The notes under the pieces were generated by a model. It did no database searches, was not told the origin of the DNA, and was given only the letters and a program-made list of their open reading frames with translations. A stretch of DNA of 64,000 bases, taken from Macrothele yani (taxonomy: Eukaryota > Arthropoda > Arachnida > Araneae > Macrothelidae). How positions within the stretch are numbered: position 1 is the stretch's first letter; each line of letters begins with the position of its first letter. The DNA is taken from NCBI GenBank assembly GCA_039090855.1, contig CM077007.1, positions 18,835,515 through 18,899,514 of the forward strand, given 5' to 3'. Both the position numbers and the translations under genes were made by a program. This document shows, in pieces, positions 1 through 11,960 of the stretch.

Positions 1-1353
1 TTTGATATCATTTGAGATGTAAATATCTGAGTAACTAAATAGTCTAGGTAAATGAAACTAAACAGGCTTAATGTTGAGCAAAATCAGATTTATTCATCAA
101 AATTTGAATGAGAAATTCAAAATTATGTGGATTTTATGAACGATTTCACAAGTTTTCAATATGCACACTCCCGGTGACACGGCGCGCATCAAGTCGGTAG
201 TCCAGCTCCTGCCAAACATGATGCATCATGTCTTGGGTAACAGTCTCCAGTGTGGCAGTTATTCTCTGCTTGAGTTCCTCTATGCTTGTAGGAAGAGGAG
301 AGGGGGAACATAGACCAGTCCCTTCACATAGCCCCAGAGAAAAAAGTCGCAAGGGGTCAGGTCGAGAGAACGTGGTGGCCATTTCAACAGCACATTGTCT
401 TCATCAACAGCACGCCCAATCCATCTCCCTGGCAGATTGTCATTGAGATAAGTGCACACAGTGAGCTTCCGGTGACGTGGAGCCCCGTCCTGTTGAAAAA
501 TGAAGTATTCACGTTCATTTTCAATCAGCTAATCAATTAGCCAGTTCTGAAGCATTTGCAGATAAACATCACCGGTCACATTTCCCTCAAAGAAAAACGG
601 GTTGTGAAGATGGTTCTTGGAGATGGCGCAGAACACGTTCACTTTTGATGAGTCCCTCATGTGCTCAAATGTGGCATGGGGATTTTCTTCACCCCAAATA
701 AAAACATTATGCTTGTTGACTTTGCCATTCGCATGAAATGTGGCCTCATCGCTGAAAACAAGACAATTTTCAAACTCTTCTTCTTCTAGTTTCTCTTGCA
801 TATCGACACAGAATTGCTTACACTTTTATTTGTCATCTGTCTTTAAGGCCTGAACGAGCTGTAGCTTCTAGGGTGTCATTCGCAAGCGTTTCCTTGTGAC
901 ACGCCAAACTGTCGTTGGAGGAATCTGGGTTTCCAGACTCGCTCTTCTTATGGACTTCCTGGGGCTTCACAGAAATGTTTCCCGAACCCGCTCGACCATC
1001 TCTTCTACTACTGGTGGTCATCCAGATCCTTTTGCCCTGCACAGACAGCCTTCATCTTTGAACTAACTTTTTGTGCCATGTCCAAATCTGCATTGCAGTT
1101 GGTGCATTTTTAGCAAATTCTCTCACAAATGCACGCTGCACAGTCTTGCTCGACTGTGTTCGAGCATACTCTAACACACAAAACGCCTTTTTTTCCCAGT
1201 GAATGGCATTTCTATACCTGAAAAGAAAGAAAACATTAAACATAGAACATAGAATTTTGAGTTGTTTCTACACATGCTGTTAAAATTTGAGAACATTTGA
1301 ACGAGAATTGGTCATGTTATTAGATTACAAAATATCAAATTTTCTGAAACACC
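1..1353 (-). mobile_element. mariner-like DNA transposon, degenerate, cut by window edge
   Basis: A Tc1/mariner-superfamily transposase is readable on the minus strand in pieces: an N-terminal helix-turn-helix segment (1243-1052), a linker (about 1042-833), a catalytic block (801-529) and a C-terminal block (382-146). FSDEATFHANG carries the first Asp. A frame-shifted QQDGAP near 500 carries the second. LTPCDFFLWG carries the third. At least three frame breaks mean no complete protein is made. The right terminus probably lies near 1335-1353 (GAAACACCCTGTA). The left terminus is not visible. Related C-terminal sequence occurs at 42643-43010. It sits just upstream of a RIC1 exon, so it is intronic. 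Family assignment is firm at superfamily level only. Confidence 0.82.
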
Positions 1354-1500
1354 CTGTAAGACAATCCATGAATGATTTGGGCATTGAACTTATTTGTGTA
1401 TTAGATTCTTATTCAAATTATTATTGAATAACTGAAGTACGTATTATGATGTCTTTAGCCATTTCTTGATGTTGATAATGTCATTTGTTTGTATCTGTAG

Positions 1501-1608
1501 CCATGTGTAGAAATCATTTGTCTCAAAAGAAGCAAAGAGTCACTAATAGAAGTAGGGTCCAATCAGATTGCAGAATGGAGACCAGACTCATCAATGATAG
1601 TGGTTACA
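1501..1608 (+). CDS. RIC1: RIC1 internal exon (first visible)
   Basis: This 36-codon exon is preceded by a CTGTAG acceptor and followed by GTAAGT, and is in phase 0 at both ends. Its translation contains EWRPDSSMIVVT, matching the conserved EWRPDSTMIAVS stretch of animal RIC1 as I recall it, in the N-terminal WD40 propeller. RIC1 pairs with RGP1 as a nucleotide exchange factor for RAB6 and acts in retrograde endosome-to-Golgi transport. Residues upstream (PCVEIICLKRSKE) line up more loosely with the human segment beginning PSVLIVTYKEP. No start codon is expected here; the 5' exons lie left of the window. Together with the six other exons the identification is strong. Confidence 0.9.
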
Positions 1609-2026
1609 GTAAGTTTATTTATTTCCATTAAGGTGTTGGAACAAATCACTTTTCTGTTATCTGAAACTGTTTGATTATATTCTGAAAATGCATGTGACAT
1701 TTTTATTGTGATGTGATGCACTGCTGACATTGCACATTCTCTCATGTGAAAATAACCATATTAGAAAGACATTGTAGACTGTACAGATAGGATACGTCAG
1801 TTTGTATACTAAAATATTATATGTATGCGGAATCTCTTTTGATATAGAAAGAATTCTTGAAAGAGTTGGGTAAACAGATGTTAAACTAATTTACCTTCAG
1901 TGTTGTCTGTGTTGTGGAAATAATAATGTTCCCTACATCCCAAAGGTGTAGTGTATATGTAGCCATAGAGTTCCATTTGAATTATGCCATGCAACTGGGT
2001 TAATTAAAATAGTCTGATTTTCAAAG
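1609..2026. other. unassigned intron sequence
   Basis: AT-rich RIC1 intron sequence starting at the donor. I see no gene, repeat boundary or RNA structure in it. Confidence 0.6.
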
Positions 2027-2028
2027 TA

Positions 2029-3426
2029 CACTGCTGGCCACCCAAAATGCAACACCAAGAAGGACACTAGATAGCAAAGCCAGATTTACTGGACACATAA
2101 CAACAGATACAAAGATGAAACGATTGAGCTTACAGGCCCGTGCGACTTGCGGAATATGCAGACATCAATAGTTTGTGTGGCCCCCATCACTGGCAATAAC
2201 CAATAACGGCCACTACACGTCGCTGCATCAAAAGAAAGAGGATTTGGATGTGGGCTGGGGGGGGGTACATCGGTCCAGGCTGCTTCCACACGTTGCCACA
2301 GTTCATCAAGCATAGCCGCGGGTGGTGCTTGCTGGGCCACTCGGTTGCTGATCAGCGACCAGATGTGTTCGATGGGTGACATATCGGGAGAACAGGCGGG
2401 CCACGGCAGCAGCCGTGAAAAATTGTTGCACGATGCGTGCCACATGCGGGCACGCATTGTCCTGTTGAAACGAGGCTGCTGGTAGGTCCTGCAGGTAAGG
2501 GAAGACTACAGGCTCCAAAACGTCAAAGATGTAGCGGTGACTGTTGAGTGTACTGGCGATACGTACCAGAGGGGTGTGGGTGTCATATCCAATTGCACCC
2601 CAAACCATAACGCTAGGCGACGGACCGGTATGGCAATGCATACCGCAGGCGTCATGCAGTCTCTCGCCGCCACACGCAGATCTGACCATCATGGTGTTGC
2701 AGGCAGAAGCGGGATTCGTCAGAGAAGATAATGTCGTTCCATTCCGTAGTACAGGTGCGGCATTCAACGGCCTACTGCCGCCACACTCGCCGGTGGTGTA
2801 ACCTCAATGATAATCAGAGCAATGGGCGCCATGCGACAAGTCCCCGCTCCTGCAGACAACGTTGAACGGTACGTGCTGACACAGCTTGTTGCGCAACACA
2901 CTCTAATTCTTGCGCTAACGTTTGTGATGTGGCAGTGCGAGCCGTCAATGCCTGTTGCACAACATGCCGGTCCTCTCGTTTGGTGGTGTGCCGTAGTTGC
3001 AGCAATCGCTCACATCAGTCCATCCGTCCCTCCTGCACCCTCTGAATCCATACTCACCTCACTGTGGCTGGATGTCGTCCCACACGGGCAGTGATGTCTT
3101 GGTGTGATAAGCAGCTGTCGCGATAAGCCATTATTCGTCCTCTGTCGAACTCCGAAACGTGCTGGAATGACTGTCGTATTCTGCGACTAGGCATCAGGAA
3201 GGTTCCCACACACAGATCCGGCAGCACAACACACTTCCACTACTTACACCCTGCCTCCTGTGCATCCTTCTTATAGTGCTTCTCGGTGGCGTGCCGGGCG
3301 CACATGATTTGCATATGCCCTGCAATGCTAATCGTTTGCATGTCCTCTTGTGGGCGACACATGCTTAGAATTTCAGGCCAATCGGATGCTTCCTTCTTGG
3401 TGTTGCATTTTGGGTGGCCAGTAGTC
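2029..3426 (-). mobile_element. Tc1-like transposon, family B copy 1 (degenerate)
   Basis: The element is bounded by terminal inverted repeats: CACTGCTGGCCACCCAAAAT at the left, and its complement ending GGGTGGCCAGTAGT at the right. TA dinucleotides at 2027-2028 and 3427-3428 match Tc1/mariner target duplications. Minus-strand fragments encode transposase parts: a helix-turn-helix region near 3005-2814 (VSARTVQRCLQERG), a middle region (VMVWGAIGYDTHTPLVR) and the third catalytic region (ACSPDMSPIEHIW) at about 2420-2380. Frameshifts separate the parts. A second copy in opposite orientation lies at 8075-9498 and is similar in length (1424 versus 1398 bp). Not autonomous. Confidence 0.9.
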
Positions 3427-3428
3427 TA

Positions 3429-3853
3429 TGTTGGAACACACATTGACCTGAACCATTTAGATTGCTAATGGCAATTTTTTACCTAAAAAGGCAAGTGAGG
3501 TTTACTGCTTCATGAAAAATTTTAAGAAATTTGATGGGTCACCCATAACAAATCTTGCTGAAAATCATAATGTGAATAGTTGTAGACATGAGTGGTTTTC
3601 CTAATGTCTTCTTGAGACGTGCCATGTCTCTGGATGTAGTTAGGAGACTGCGTATTTTCAGCCCTTCCTCTTGCCCGCCAGACGAATGTCAAATTCTCCT
3701 GATTTTCAAGGAGAATTAGTTGTTAGGACAATCGAAATTCCATCAACTACCATGATTTCGAACTGTCTGTGAAATCTTTTTCTTTCTGTGTCAGTGCAAG
3801 GTGGCATATTACAGTCATCAGTTTTGTACTTTTCCTCTCGTATCTGCAGAATG
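3429..3853. other. unassigned intron sequence
   Basis: No coding signal or clear repeat edge between the Tc1-like element and the SINE head. Confidence 0.5.
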
Positions 3854-3915
3854 AGAGCCGCCCTGGTGGTGCAGTGGTCTAAGTGCTGGCTTCTGACCAA
3901 TCATACGATACGGGT
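3854..3915 (+). repeat. tRNA-derived SINE head, truncated
   Basis: The segment GCCCTGGTGGTGCAGTGGTC with the following TAAGTGCTGGC matches the A-box half of the SINE at 45453-45673. The B-box region is lost. Sequence downstream to about 4150 is not clearly the same SINE body. Confidence 0.6.
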
Positions 3916-4579
3916 TGGAAAAAATTTGCTTTAAAAAATTTCTCCCAGTACGATTGTCATACGATGCCTTCAGCAAAGAGCTCACCCACTCTGGCACTAG
4001 AATGCCGGGGAAGGTCAGTAATTGATTGACAGTTGGGAGCTGCCCTGCCTTCTCCTTGTAGTTCAGTCTTTCAACCCTTCACCTCAACAAAGCTGCTGGC
4101 ATTGTAAGTGATGATAAACAATTGAGTTGTGGTGAATTAATGACAAAAAGGAATAGTTACAATTGGCCTCGCCTTGTAACGAAAGGCGATGTTAGTACGA
4201 TGCTTTTTGTTGTCTTCGCCTTCGTGCACAACCTAAAGAATAAGCGAAAAACAGTTGGCTGTTTTTTTTATTTGTAAAAAAACAACATTCGGGCCATTTT
4301 ACATTTTCATTATCTTGTGGAATTGACGTACCTGAAAACAAATTTCAGTAGGGGGAGGGGGTGTTGATTTTTGCACTTTTTTTCTCCAGAACTTTCAGTG
4401 GACCAATAACTTCTGGGAAATTGTTCCTACGTCTGGAAAATGCCAATCAAAAAATAGCGCTTGTGTGATTTTAGGAGCTGTAAAAATCTCTCAATTTTCA
4501 GATTTTGAAGGTTGGCATGTCTGCTTCTTGAGTCAGCTGCTTTAAGTGCAAATAATAATAGCAATAATAATATTTCTTC
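3916..4579. other. unassigned intron sequence
   Basis: May include a diverged SINE body to about 4150. The rest is AT-rich with short homopolymers. No gene seen. Confidence 0.45.
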
Positions 4580-4835
4580 TTAATCTTTCAGAAAGTCACC
4601 AAACAAATGCCTGATCATGATATTAAGGTGTGTATGCCAGCAGAGAAGAAATTGAGGACCTGTTGATGCAGCCATGCTGTCTGTCTCACATTTCTCTATG
4701 CAGGAAAATGCCTGCCAGCCAAGTACATGGAAATCACAGGGTGTGAGGTTAGGGTTGTAGGCAGAATGCTCCAACACCTCTGTTCAGCAATCCAGGCCTC
4801 TGGTGGCAAATAGCATGGCACATGCCAGGCATCTG
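4580..4835 (-). pseudogene. mariner transposase C-terminal remnant
   Basis: The minus strand reads EHSAYNPNLTPCDFHVLG, which corresponds to the mariner motif with the third catalytic Asp (consensus YSPDLxPCDFHLF). The S-P-D triplet has decayed to N-P-N while the CDF Asp remains. Only about 65 codons are open. No terminal repeats or N-terminal domain are found alongside, so this is a short relic in the RIC1 intron. Confidence 0.6.
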
Positions 4836-5369
4836 ACAATACTGACCAGCATTTACACTTGCACCATGATTCAGGAAATCGATCAGAGGCACAAACTGGC
4901 AGTCACAAAAGACAGTTGGGATAATTTTTGAGCTGGATAGTGTCGTCTTGAATTTTTTGATAGGTGGAGATGACTGGTGCTTCTGTGTGACAGATGCTCA
5001 TCTGGGTCCTGGTGTCTAATATGATGCTCCCAAGTTGTGTTCTATTTACAAAACATAAGTGCTTACTACTGACTATGACAACTGCCATCTTATCCATTTT
5101 CATTTAGACCTCAAATATGTTTTAATTACATACTATAGGTACTGATTATGTCAACTGCCGATCTTATCCATTTTCAATGGGTTCAGCCTTTCGGGAACAG
5201 TTGCCTGCAAAATACTTAAATTTCATCAAAATCATAATGAAATTATGTGAACTGTTTTGAAGAACTCTATGTAAGTGAAGAGATCTCCCTCCTGCAGTTG
5301 AAATATTGATTCAGTTTCTGTCATTTTCAACAGGATAAGTAAGTCCATTGGGTTCCCAAAACAGAATAT
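4836..5369. other. unassigned intron sequence with a short diverged duplication
   Basis: A motif of about 35 bp containing ACTGCC..ATCTTATCCATTTTCA occurs at about 5069-5104 and again at 5139-5177. It may be a local tandem duplication. Nothing else is recognised. Confidence 0.45.
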
Positions 5370-5822
5370 TTATATCGCATCCCAATGAAACAGTGTAAAA
5401 ACTGAAGCAGTGTCCAAATAACCTGAACTGGCCGAGAAAGGTGCTGGATCATCCTCTTCTTTCGTCAGATCTGCATACAAACTCTTAGCTTTAGCTTGAA
5501 TAGCTGCTCTACTAAGAGGCACGTGCTGCTGGTTATGATGCTCAATCCAATGACTCAGCATGTTTTCCATTCTTTCCATTGCTTCCGAGCGAGATTTGGT
5601 CACTCTAGTTACACTCGAATTGGGTGAAGATTGAGCACTTTTTCGAATTGATTCCGCATTGTCACGAATAGTTCTCACAGTGGATTCACTAAGTCCCAAA
5701 GCATGCTGAATGTCAACAATACGCTCACCTTTCTCACAGCGATCCAGAACTTCTAACTATATTTCTAACGAATACGACCTTCGTACACGTTTCTTCCCCT
5801 CGAAAGACACATTTTTTTCCCT
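5370..5822 (-). pseudogene. pogo/Tigger transposase N-terminal fragment
   Basis: The minus strand reads a CENP-B/pogo-type helix-turn-helix start. GKKRVRRSYSLEI is followed by an in-frame stop, then VLDRCEKGERIVDIQHALG and LGLSESTVRTIRDNAESIR, then a second DNA-binding region with MLSHWIEHHNQQHVPLS. This is the DNA-binding half of a Tigger-type transposase; the DDE catalytic half is absent here. A Tigger-type C-terminal relic lies at 22812-23494 on the other strand, but whether the two belonged to one family copy cannot be told. Non-functional. Confidence 0.75.
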
Positions 5823-6763
5823 TTTGCCTGATATCGTAGATTCTCTCACACCCAGCGTTACTGATCTGATCTGAGCGAGCACTCACGTTTTAACAAAAAC
5901 ATCAAAAGATGCGTGTCAAGATGTGCAAACCCATTATTGTAATTATTGTTTCCTCGTAGTGTTAACAGATGGCACCACTGAATTGCGTAAATCTAAAAAC
6001 GTGGATAACAAAACTACTTGTACCGAGATCTACCTGTATTTACTTTCCATTGCTGTGGCAAAGGTACACATTTTGCTAATTTGTTTTCACTCCTGTTGGG
6101 TTCTCGTGTATAATTTCCAAATTGTAAATGTTTAAATATAATTTTTGAAGAAATATTCAACTATCCATCAACGTATAGTTGAAATTCTTAAAAGTTTGAA
6201 ACCTCAAAAATATTTTAATTCACTAATAGTATGGCAGTACCATTTTCACACTAACCATGTGGTCCCCCCATGAAAGGATTTTTAATACACAGAACATATT
6301 CCACCCTATGACACATTTACACAAACTTAAAATCATTTAAAAACCTTAAAAACCATATTAAAACACGATTCCTTCAGGTATTTAAAATCATCATGTGAAA
6401 ATCTGCTGTATCATAACTTTCCATTGCTATTAAGTGGTTTTCAATAAGTCTTGTTATTGTATTCAGTGTACAATAGTGTTCTTAACACCTCCATTGTTCA
6501 AATTGAAGTGCAGCTCTTTCCTTCATGGCGTGACTTGTCACCATTGATCTAGACATGTGCAGCATTTCAGCCTACCACACAAACATAAAATTGTAAGGTG
6601 CTGCCATCTATTGAGATCAAACAATTCAACAAAAACGTAACATAAAAACCTGGCTGAAAAGAGAAACATACGTACTGTAATTATTAACTTTTTTTGCTTT
6701 TTTAAATTTTTCTTGTTACCTGAGTACTTTTTAATATTGCTTTAATTGCTAACAGTTTTACTA
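5823..6763. other. unassigned intron sequence
   Basis: AT-rich, with no ORF of note and no inverted repeat seen. Confidence 0.5.
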
Positions 6764-8074
6764 TACACTGGTTAGAAAAAGTGAGGGATCTTGCAGTTCT
6801 GAAAGGAAAATGTGGTGATATGCAAATTTAGCAACTACTGGAGATCCGTTATCAGCGTGAGTAGCCGTGTCATATGTAAATTAGCATCATGACAACATAG
6901 CACACAGCATGTCACATGCGAGCTCCTATAAAAGTGCCCTGCAGGAAGTGGAAAACAAGTCATTTCACCATTTGGTCTATAAGTTTTCTGAATGTATTGC
7001 CTTCAGTGTGAGATTAACCTGAAATAATGTCCAGACGATGTTTGAGCATTGGCAACAGAAATAGGGCTTTTGGCATGTTACAGGCTGGCAGGTGTACGGC
7101 AGACGATGTGGCTGCTGCTTTAGGAGTTTCGGAAAGTGTAGTAAGTCGGACACACACACACATGATTTCTACAGCATGGAAATGTTACAGATCGACCCAG
7201 GAGTGGTCGCTCGAGAATAACCACCAGGAGGCAAGATTGCTACCTGACATTAAGTGCTCAGAGAAGGCCTAGTATCACCAGTAGCCAACTCTGGGAATCA
7301 CTTCAAGCTGCTTCTGGTGTCACAGTATGTACGCAAATGGTACGAAACTGTCTTCACGAGTATAGACTTAGAGCAAGGAAGCCGCTAAGATGTACAGCAT
7401 TGACATCAGCTCACTGTTGTCAAAGATGTACCCAAGTCCAACAGTGCATGTCGTGGAATATAGAGTGGCATCTTTTCACAGACGAATCCTGTTTCATCCT
7501 TTATCTTGATACTCGATGAGGACACATGTGGAGGAGATCCGGTACATGAGTGCAACCGCATTATGTGCAGTCTATCCACTCTTACCTGTGGAAGACAGTT
7601 CTAGTCTGACCAGAAGTGTGTTTTAATGGCCGTACTTCTTTTTATGTTTGTCAGGGCAACAGAAATACCTCAGTGTTTCGAAACAAGATCATTGTGCCCA
7701 TTGTGACACTGTTTCATTCTGTTATTAGACATGCATTCCGTTTATGACAATACAACCAGTCAGCGTGCCTGAAGCATGCTTCAGGAGCTGAAAAATCATG
7801 GGATTGAATCATTACTGCTGCCTCTGAGATCTTCTGACTTTAATCCTATTGAGAATATTTGGGATGCTGGATAACCACGTTCCATACCCCAGAACACTGG
7901 CAGACCTCTGTGACATGTTGCCTGTAATATGGAACAAGCTGCCTCAGACACTTGTCAATAATGACATTGCAAGTATGCCTCATAATTGTCAAGACATTCT
8001 TCGAGACAGAGGTGGTGTTATTGAGTGCTGAAATCCAGAGGTATGCACATTCTCTGAATTTACCATTTTGTCTA

Positions 8075-9498
8075 CACTGCTGGCCACCTAAAATGCAACA
8101 CCAAAAAGGAAGCATCCGATTGGCCTGAAATTCACAGCATGCGTCGCCCGCGAAAGGACGTGCAAACGATCAGCATTGCAGGGCATATGCAAATCATGTG
8201 CGCCTGGCATGCCACCGAGAAGCACTATAAGAAGGGTGCACAGGAGGCGGGGTGTAAGTAGTGGAAGTGTGTTGTGCTGCCGGACCTGTGCGTGGGAACC
8301 TTCCTGATGCCTCGTCGCAGAATACGGCAGTCATTCCAGCACGTTTCGGAGTTCGACAGACGACGAATAGTGTCTTATCACGACAGCGGTTTATCGTATC
8401 GAGACATCGCCACCCAAGTGGGACGACATCAGCCACAGTGAGGCGAGTATGGATTCGGTGGGTGCAGGAGGGACGGACGGACCGACGTGAGCGATTGCCG
8501 CAGCCCCGGCACACCACCGAACGAGAGGACCGGCATATTGTGCTGCAGGCATTGACTTCTCGCACCGCCACATCACAAATGTTAGTGCAGGAATTAGGGG
8601 GTGTTGAACGGTTCGTGCTGACACAGGCAACAACCTGTGTCAGCACGTACCGTTCGACATCGTCTGCAGGAGCGGGGACTTGTCACATGGCGCCCATTAC
8701 TCCGATTACCATTGACGTTACACCACTTGCGAGTGCGGCAGCAGTGGGCCATTGAGCGCCGCACCTGGACTGCGGAATGGCACGATATTGTCTTCTCCGA
8801 CGAATCCCGCTTCTGCCTGCAATACCACGATAGTCGGACCCGCGTGTGGCGGCATTGCGGCGAGAGACTGTATGACGCCTGCATTATGCATCACCATACC
8901 AGTCTGTCACCTGGCGTTATGGTTTGGGGCGCAATTGGATATGACACCCGCACCCCTCTGGTACGCATCACCGGTACACTCAACAGCCACTGCTACATCT
9001 CCAACGTTTTGAAGCCTGTAGTCCTCCCTTACCTGCAGGACCTGCCAGCGGCCAAGTTTTAACAGGACATTGCGTGCCTGTACATAACACGCATCGTGCA
9101 ACAATTCTTCACGGCCCATCAGGTGTCACTGCTGCCGTGGTCCGCCTGTTCTCCCGATATGTCGCCCATCAAACACGTCTGGTTGCTGATCGGCAACCGA
9201 GTGGCCCGGCAAGCACCATCCGCGGCTATGCCAGATGAACTGTGGCAACGTGTGGAAGCAGCCTGGACCGACATACCCCAAGTCCACATCCCAAGCCTCT
9301 TTTGTTCGATGCCGCGGCGTGTAGTGGCCGTTATTGCAAGCCATGGGGGCCACACGAACTATTGATGTCTGTGTGTTCCGCAAGTCGCACGGGCCTGTAA
9401 GCTCAATCGTTTCATCTTTGTATCTGTTATGTGTCCAGTGAATCTGGCTTTGCTATCTAGTGTCCTTCTTGGTGTTGCATTTTGGGTGGCCAGCAGTG
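8075..9498 (+). mobile_element. Tc1-like transposon family B copy 2, nested, broken
   Basis: Terminal repeats CACTGCTGGCCACCTAAAAT and its complement (...TTTTGGGTGGCCAGCAGTG) are flanked by TA at 8073-8074 and 9499-9500. The transposase begins at ATG 8306 (MPRRRIRQSFQHVSEFDRRR), shifts frame near 8430 to ATVRRVWIRWVQEGRTDRRE, and is disrupted at 8606-8655 by an inverted duplication. It resumes at about 8637 with FSDESRF (first Asp) and GVMVWGAIGYDTRTPLVR, and later has SACSPDMSPIKHVWLL (third catalytic region). A stop near 9060 replaces the second-Asp context. Copy 1 is at 2029-3426. Inactive. Confidence 0.92.
8606..8655. repeat. 22-bp inverted duplication inside a Tc1-like transposase
   Basis: Arms 8606-8627 and 8634-8655 are complementary with one mismatch, and the spacer is 6 nt. 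Copy 1 of the same element has only a single version of this segment, so the hairpin is a secondary inverted duplication. Confidence 0.8.
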
Positions 9499-9840
9499 TA
9501 TATTGTAGTGTTACTTTGTTGTGTGCAGAAATTGCACAATAAATTGCTTTTGTAAACACACACCTTATCACTTGTGTTATGTAACCTCACTGATGATATT
9601 TAAATGTGTGTTACTTGAGTTAGATACATACATCCTTCATTTATGCAGTATCGCTAACTTTTTATGACCAATGTATTCTTTTTCTACCAGTATTTGATTT
9701 TTTTTTCTGCCAGGAATTTCAGTTAAAGTGAAAAGTAAGTTATAGTATATTGATGTATTTACAACCTGTAATAAAACCTTTTGATGTATTTGATATATGA
9801 TTTTTATACACAGTCCAAACAAATGTATTTCCTATTTCAG

Positions 9841-9920
9841 ACCAACTGCCATCATATGTTATTTTATTACATTGAAGTCGATGAAACCATTAGAGGGATT
9901 TATGAACAGCAGGACAGCAA
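9841..9920 (+). CDS. RIC1: RIC1 internal exon
   Basis: This 80-nt exon sits between acceptor CTATTTCAG and donor GTATGC. It starts in phase 0 after the 1501-1608 exon and ends with two bases of a codon. It encodes TNCHHMLFYYIEVDETIRG and a short acidic tail, aligning with the WD40 strand of RIC1 recalled as ANGYILFFHI. The split codon AA|G is completed by the first base of the 22093 exon. It is short and could be missed by gene finders. Support comes from phase compatibility on both sides and position in the propeller. The preceding intron is 8.2 kb, filled with Tc1/mariner copies. Confidence 0.83.
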
Positions 9921-10265
9921 GTATGCTATTTTTTTGTACTCATGAATTTTTTATGCTTTATTTAGACTTCTATTCAACACTATTTATTTTAATTAAATTA
10001 AGACAACACCTAGGTAAGGTTTGTTTTAATGTGACTTTTGCTCATTTTATATTTAGATGTTTTTTTATCGTCTATCATTATAACATCAGTGTTTACTTAA
10101 TCGTGTGAATAAAATAGACCGACATCTCTTTGTTTTCTCATTGATGGTAAAAGTGAAATTTGTTTTTATGATCCTTCTTTAAAACTGTTCATTATTTAAA
10201 TAAAATGAACTGCTTTTATTCTACATTATTAATTTCTTGGTGCAAAATTAAGTATGCATTATATG
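9921..10265. other. unassigned intron sequence
   Basis: AT-rich sequence between the exon and a TIR element. Nothing recognised. Confidence 0.5.
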
Positions 10266-11288
10266 CAGTCAACCCTTGACGTACTGCTGCCATTTGTTAC
10301 ATTACATTTATGGCATTATATCAAGGGTGGTGGTATATCAAATTTGACAATTATGTTTAAGTATTCCAAATTTTCTTAATTATGGTTCATTGAAAATCAT
10401 AATTGGCATTAAGTTAAAAACATGTTAATTAGAGAAAATGCGGTTATATATTGTGTACTTAGTCCCCATTTCCATTTCTGAAGCTTCTGGTATTCATTAA
10501 ATGCAGAAATTTGCTTTACATAACGGAAAGACAAAGTCAACATTTTAGTTATAAGGAAATAAATAAAAAAACCATGTTACATTGCTAAACCTTTGTAAAG
10601 TTAAAATTAATAGCATTACACAAAATTATTTTACATACTGTGGTGGTTTTGATTCCACTCACACATACTATTGTTTATGGTAGTGTTGGCCAAACAGATA
10701 GGCACTTATCATCACCAGCCATTCCTCATTACTGCAGGTTGGTGCAAAGTTTTCACCACTTTTCTCAATTTTGCTCAACTAGATGGTTGTTTACATAAGC
10801 ACACAAGTTCTCTCTCCCTTTTTTCTTACAATGGCTGTTCACATCATCACATGTACTGTAGTTTCTTTTAAAACAGTTATCTGTTTTTATATGTGCTTTA
10901 AATTTTAACCCAATTATTTCCAGAGTGCAATCTAATTTAAGAAATGTGTTTAAAATATTGCCTCCTGTGAATATGAATCTTCTTACTCTGAGTTGTATCA
11001 TTAAATCAGTGTCTTTAACATTAAGGTTTGCCACAATTGAATCATTGTTCAAAAACATGGGAAGGGAATTCTCACACAACTTGCAAGTGGCAGTACATCA
11101 AGCATGTTTTGTGTTGGGAAAGGCAGGCTGGCATAATAATGCATATTGGCGGTTGATGAATGGTAAGGGTGTGGCGATATATCAAGGGATCAAGGAAGGT
11201 TTATATAGATCACGTCTGTTCAGACACAAGTTGTGGCATTATGCAGAGGTGGCAGTAAATCGAGGGCTGGTACATCGTGGGTTGACTG
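10266..11288. mobile_element. non-autonomous pogo/Tigger-like TIR element
   Basis: Left terminus CAGTCAACCCTTGACGTACT and right terminus ending GGTACATCGTGGGTTGACTG are inverted copies, and sequence just inside them also pairs in part. The CAGTC-type end resembles Tigger/pogo elements. The interior (about 1 kb) has no recognisable transposase, so this is a MITE-like or deletion derivative. The right flank is TA; the left flank is TG, a decayed TA if this is correct. Confidence 0.62.
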
Positions 11289-11632
11289 TATATTTATATA
11301 TTGTATAAAGGAAGAAGCCTTGATCTTTATGTAATCATCTGTTTATATTTGATGTTATGATTACTTAATGTTACATGTTTCATAAAATTATGACTCATTC
11401 AAAATATTCTTTGAGGCAACGCATAATGGTTTACATTTGATGTTACCATGACATCATACATTACTTTAAATTCCAGATTTAAAGCACGTACCAAGGTACA
11501 TGAAAATGCTATAAAAAAAAAAAAATGACTACAACGTAAACTACTGAAGGCTTATAGTTTGAGTCCGATAGAATTTTTTTTTTTTTTTAATCTGCCAGTT
11601 GAAAATCTATCATCAGCTATTTCTGAATTTGT
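11289..11632. other. unassigned intron sequence
   Basis: Includes a poly-A run near 11512 and a poly-T run near 11575. No gene seen. Confidence 0.45.
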
Positions 11633-11960
11633 ACCCTTTGATATTTTAGAAGAGTTATCCATCATCATAGCTTTTTATGTCACATGGGAAATGCTTCTCA
11701 GTGAAGTGTCAGCTCAAGTTAACTATGCTTTCTTTCCTCAGAAGAGAGTGCGCCATAACTTTTTTACTGCTAACACTCTTGTGAGATTTATGGTGTACCC
11801 TTTGATATTTTAGAAGAGTTATCCATCATCATAGCTTTTTATGTCACATGGGAAATGCTTCTCAGTGAAGTGTCAGCTCAAGTTAACTATGCTTTCTTTC
11901 CTCAGAAGAGAGTGCGCCATAACTTTTTTACTGCTAACACTCTTGTGAGATTTATGGTGT
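11633..11960. repeat. 164-bp perfect tandem duplication
   Basis: Units 11633-11796 and 11797-11960 appear identical over 164 bp, starting ACCCTTTGATATTTTAG and ending GATTTATGGTGT. The unit has no recognised coding function. Confidence 0.93.

Larger units (their letters stand above)
6766..9673 (+). mobile_element. Tc1-like transposon family A, split by a nested Tc1-like element
   Basis: Left end CACTGGTTAGAAAAAGTGAG (after TA 6764-6765) and right end ...TTTATGACCAATG (before TA 9674-9675) are imperfect inverted copies. The element is about 1.48 kb once the 8075-9498 insert is removed. Its transposase starts at 7027 (MSRRCLSIGNRNRAFGMLQ). It then has a helix-turn-helix AAALGVSESVVSR, a frame-shifted LFTDESCFILYLDTR with the first catalytic Asp (about 7470-7515), and a decayed tail with several stops. 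Host RIC1 exon 9841-9920 lies just beyond its right end. Confidence 0.82.

Noticed and set aside
10925..11308. 127-codon ORF at the end of a TIR element
   Set aside because: It resembles no transposase, runs into the terminal repeat, and looks like chance reading.
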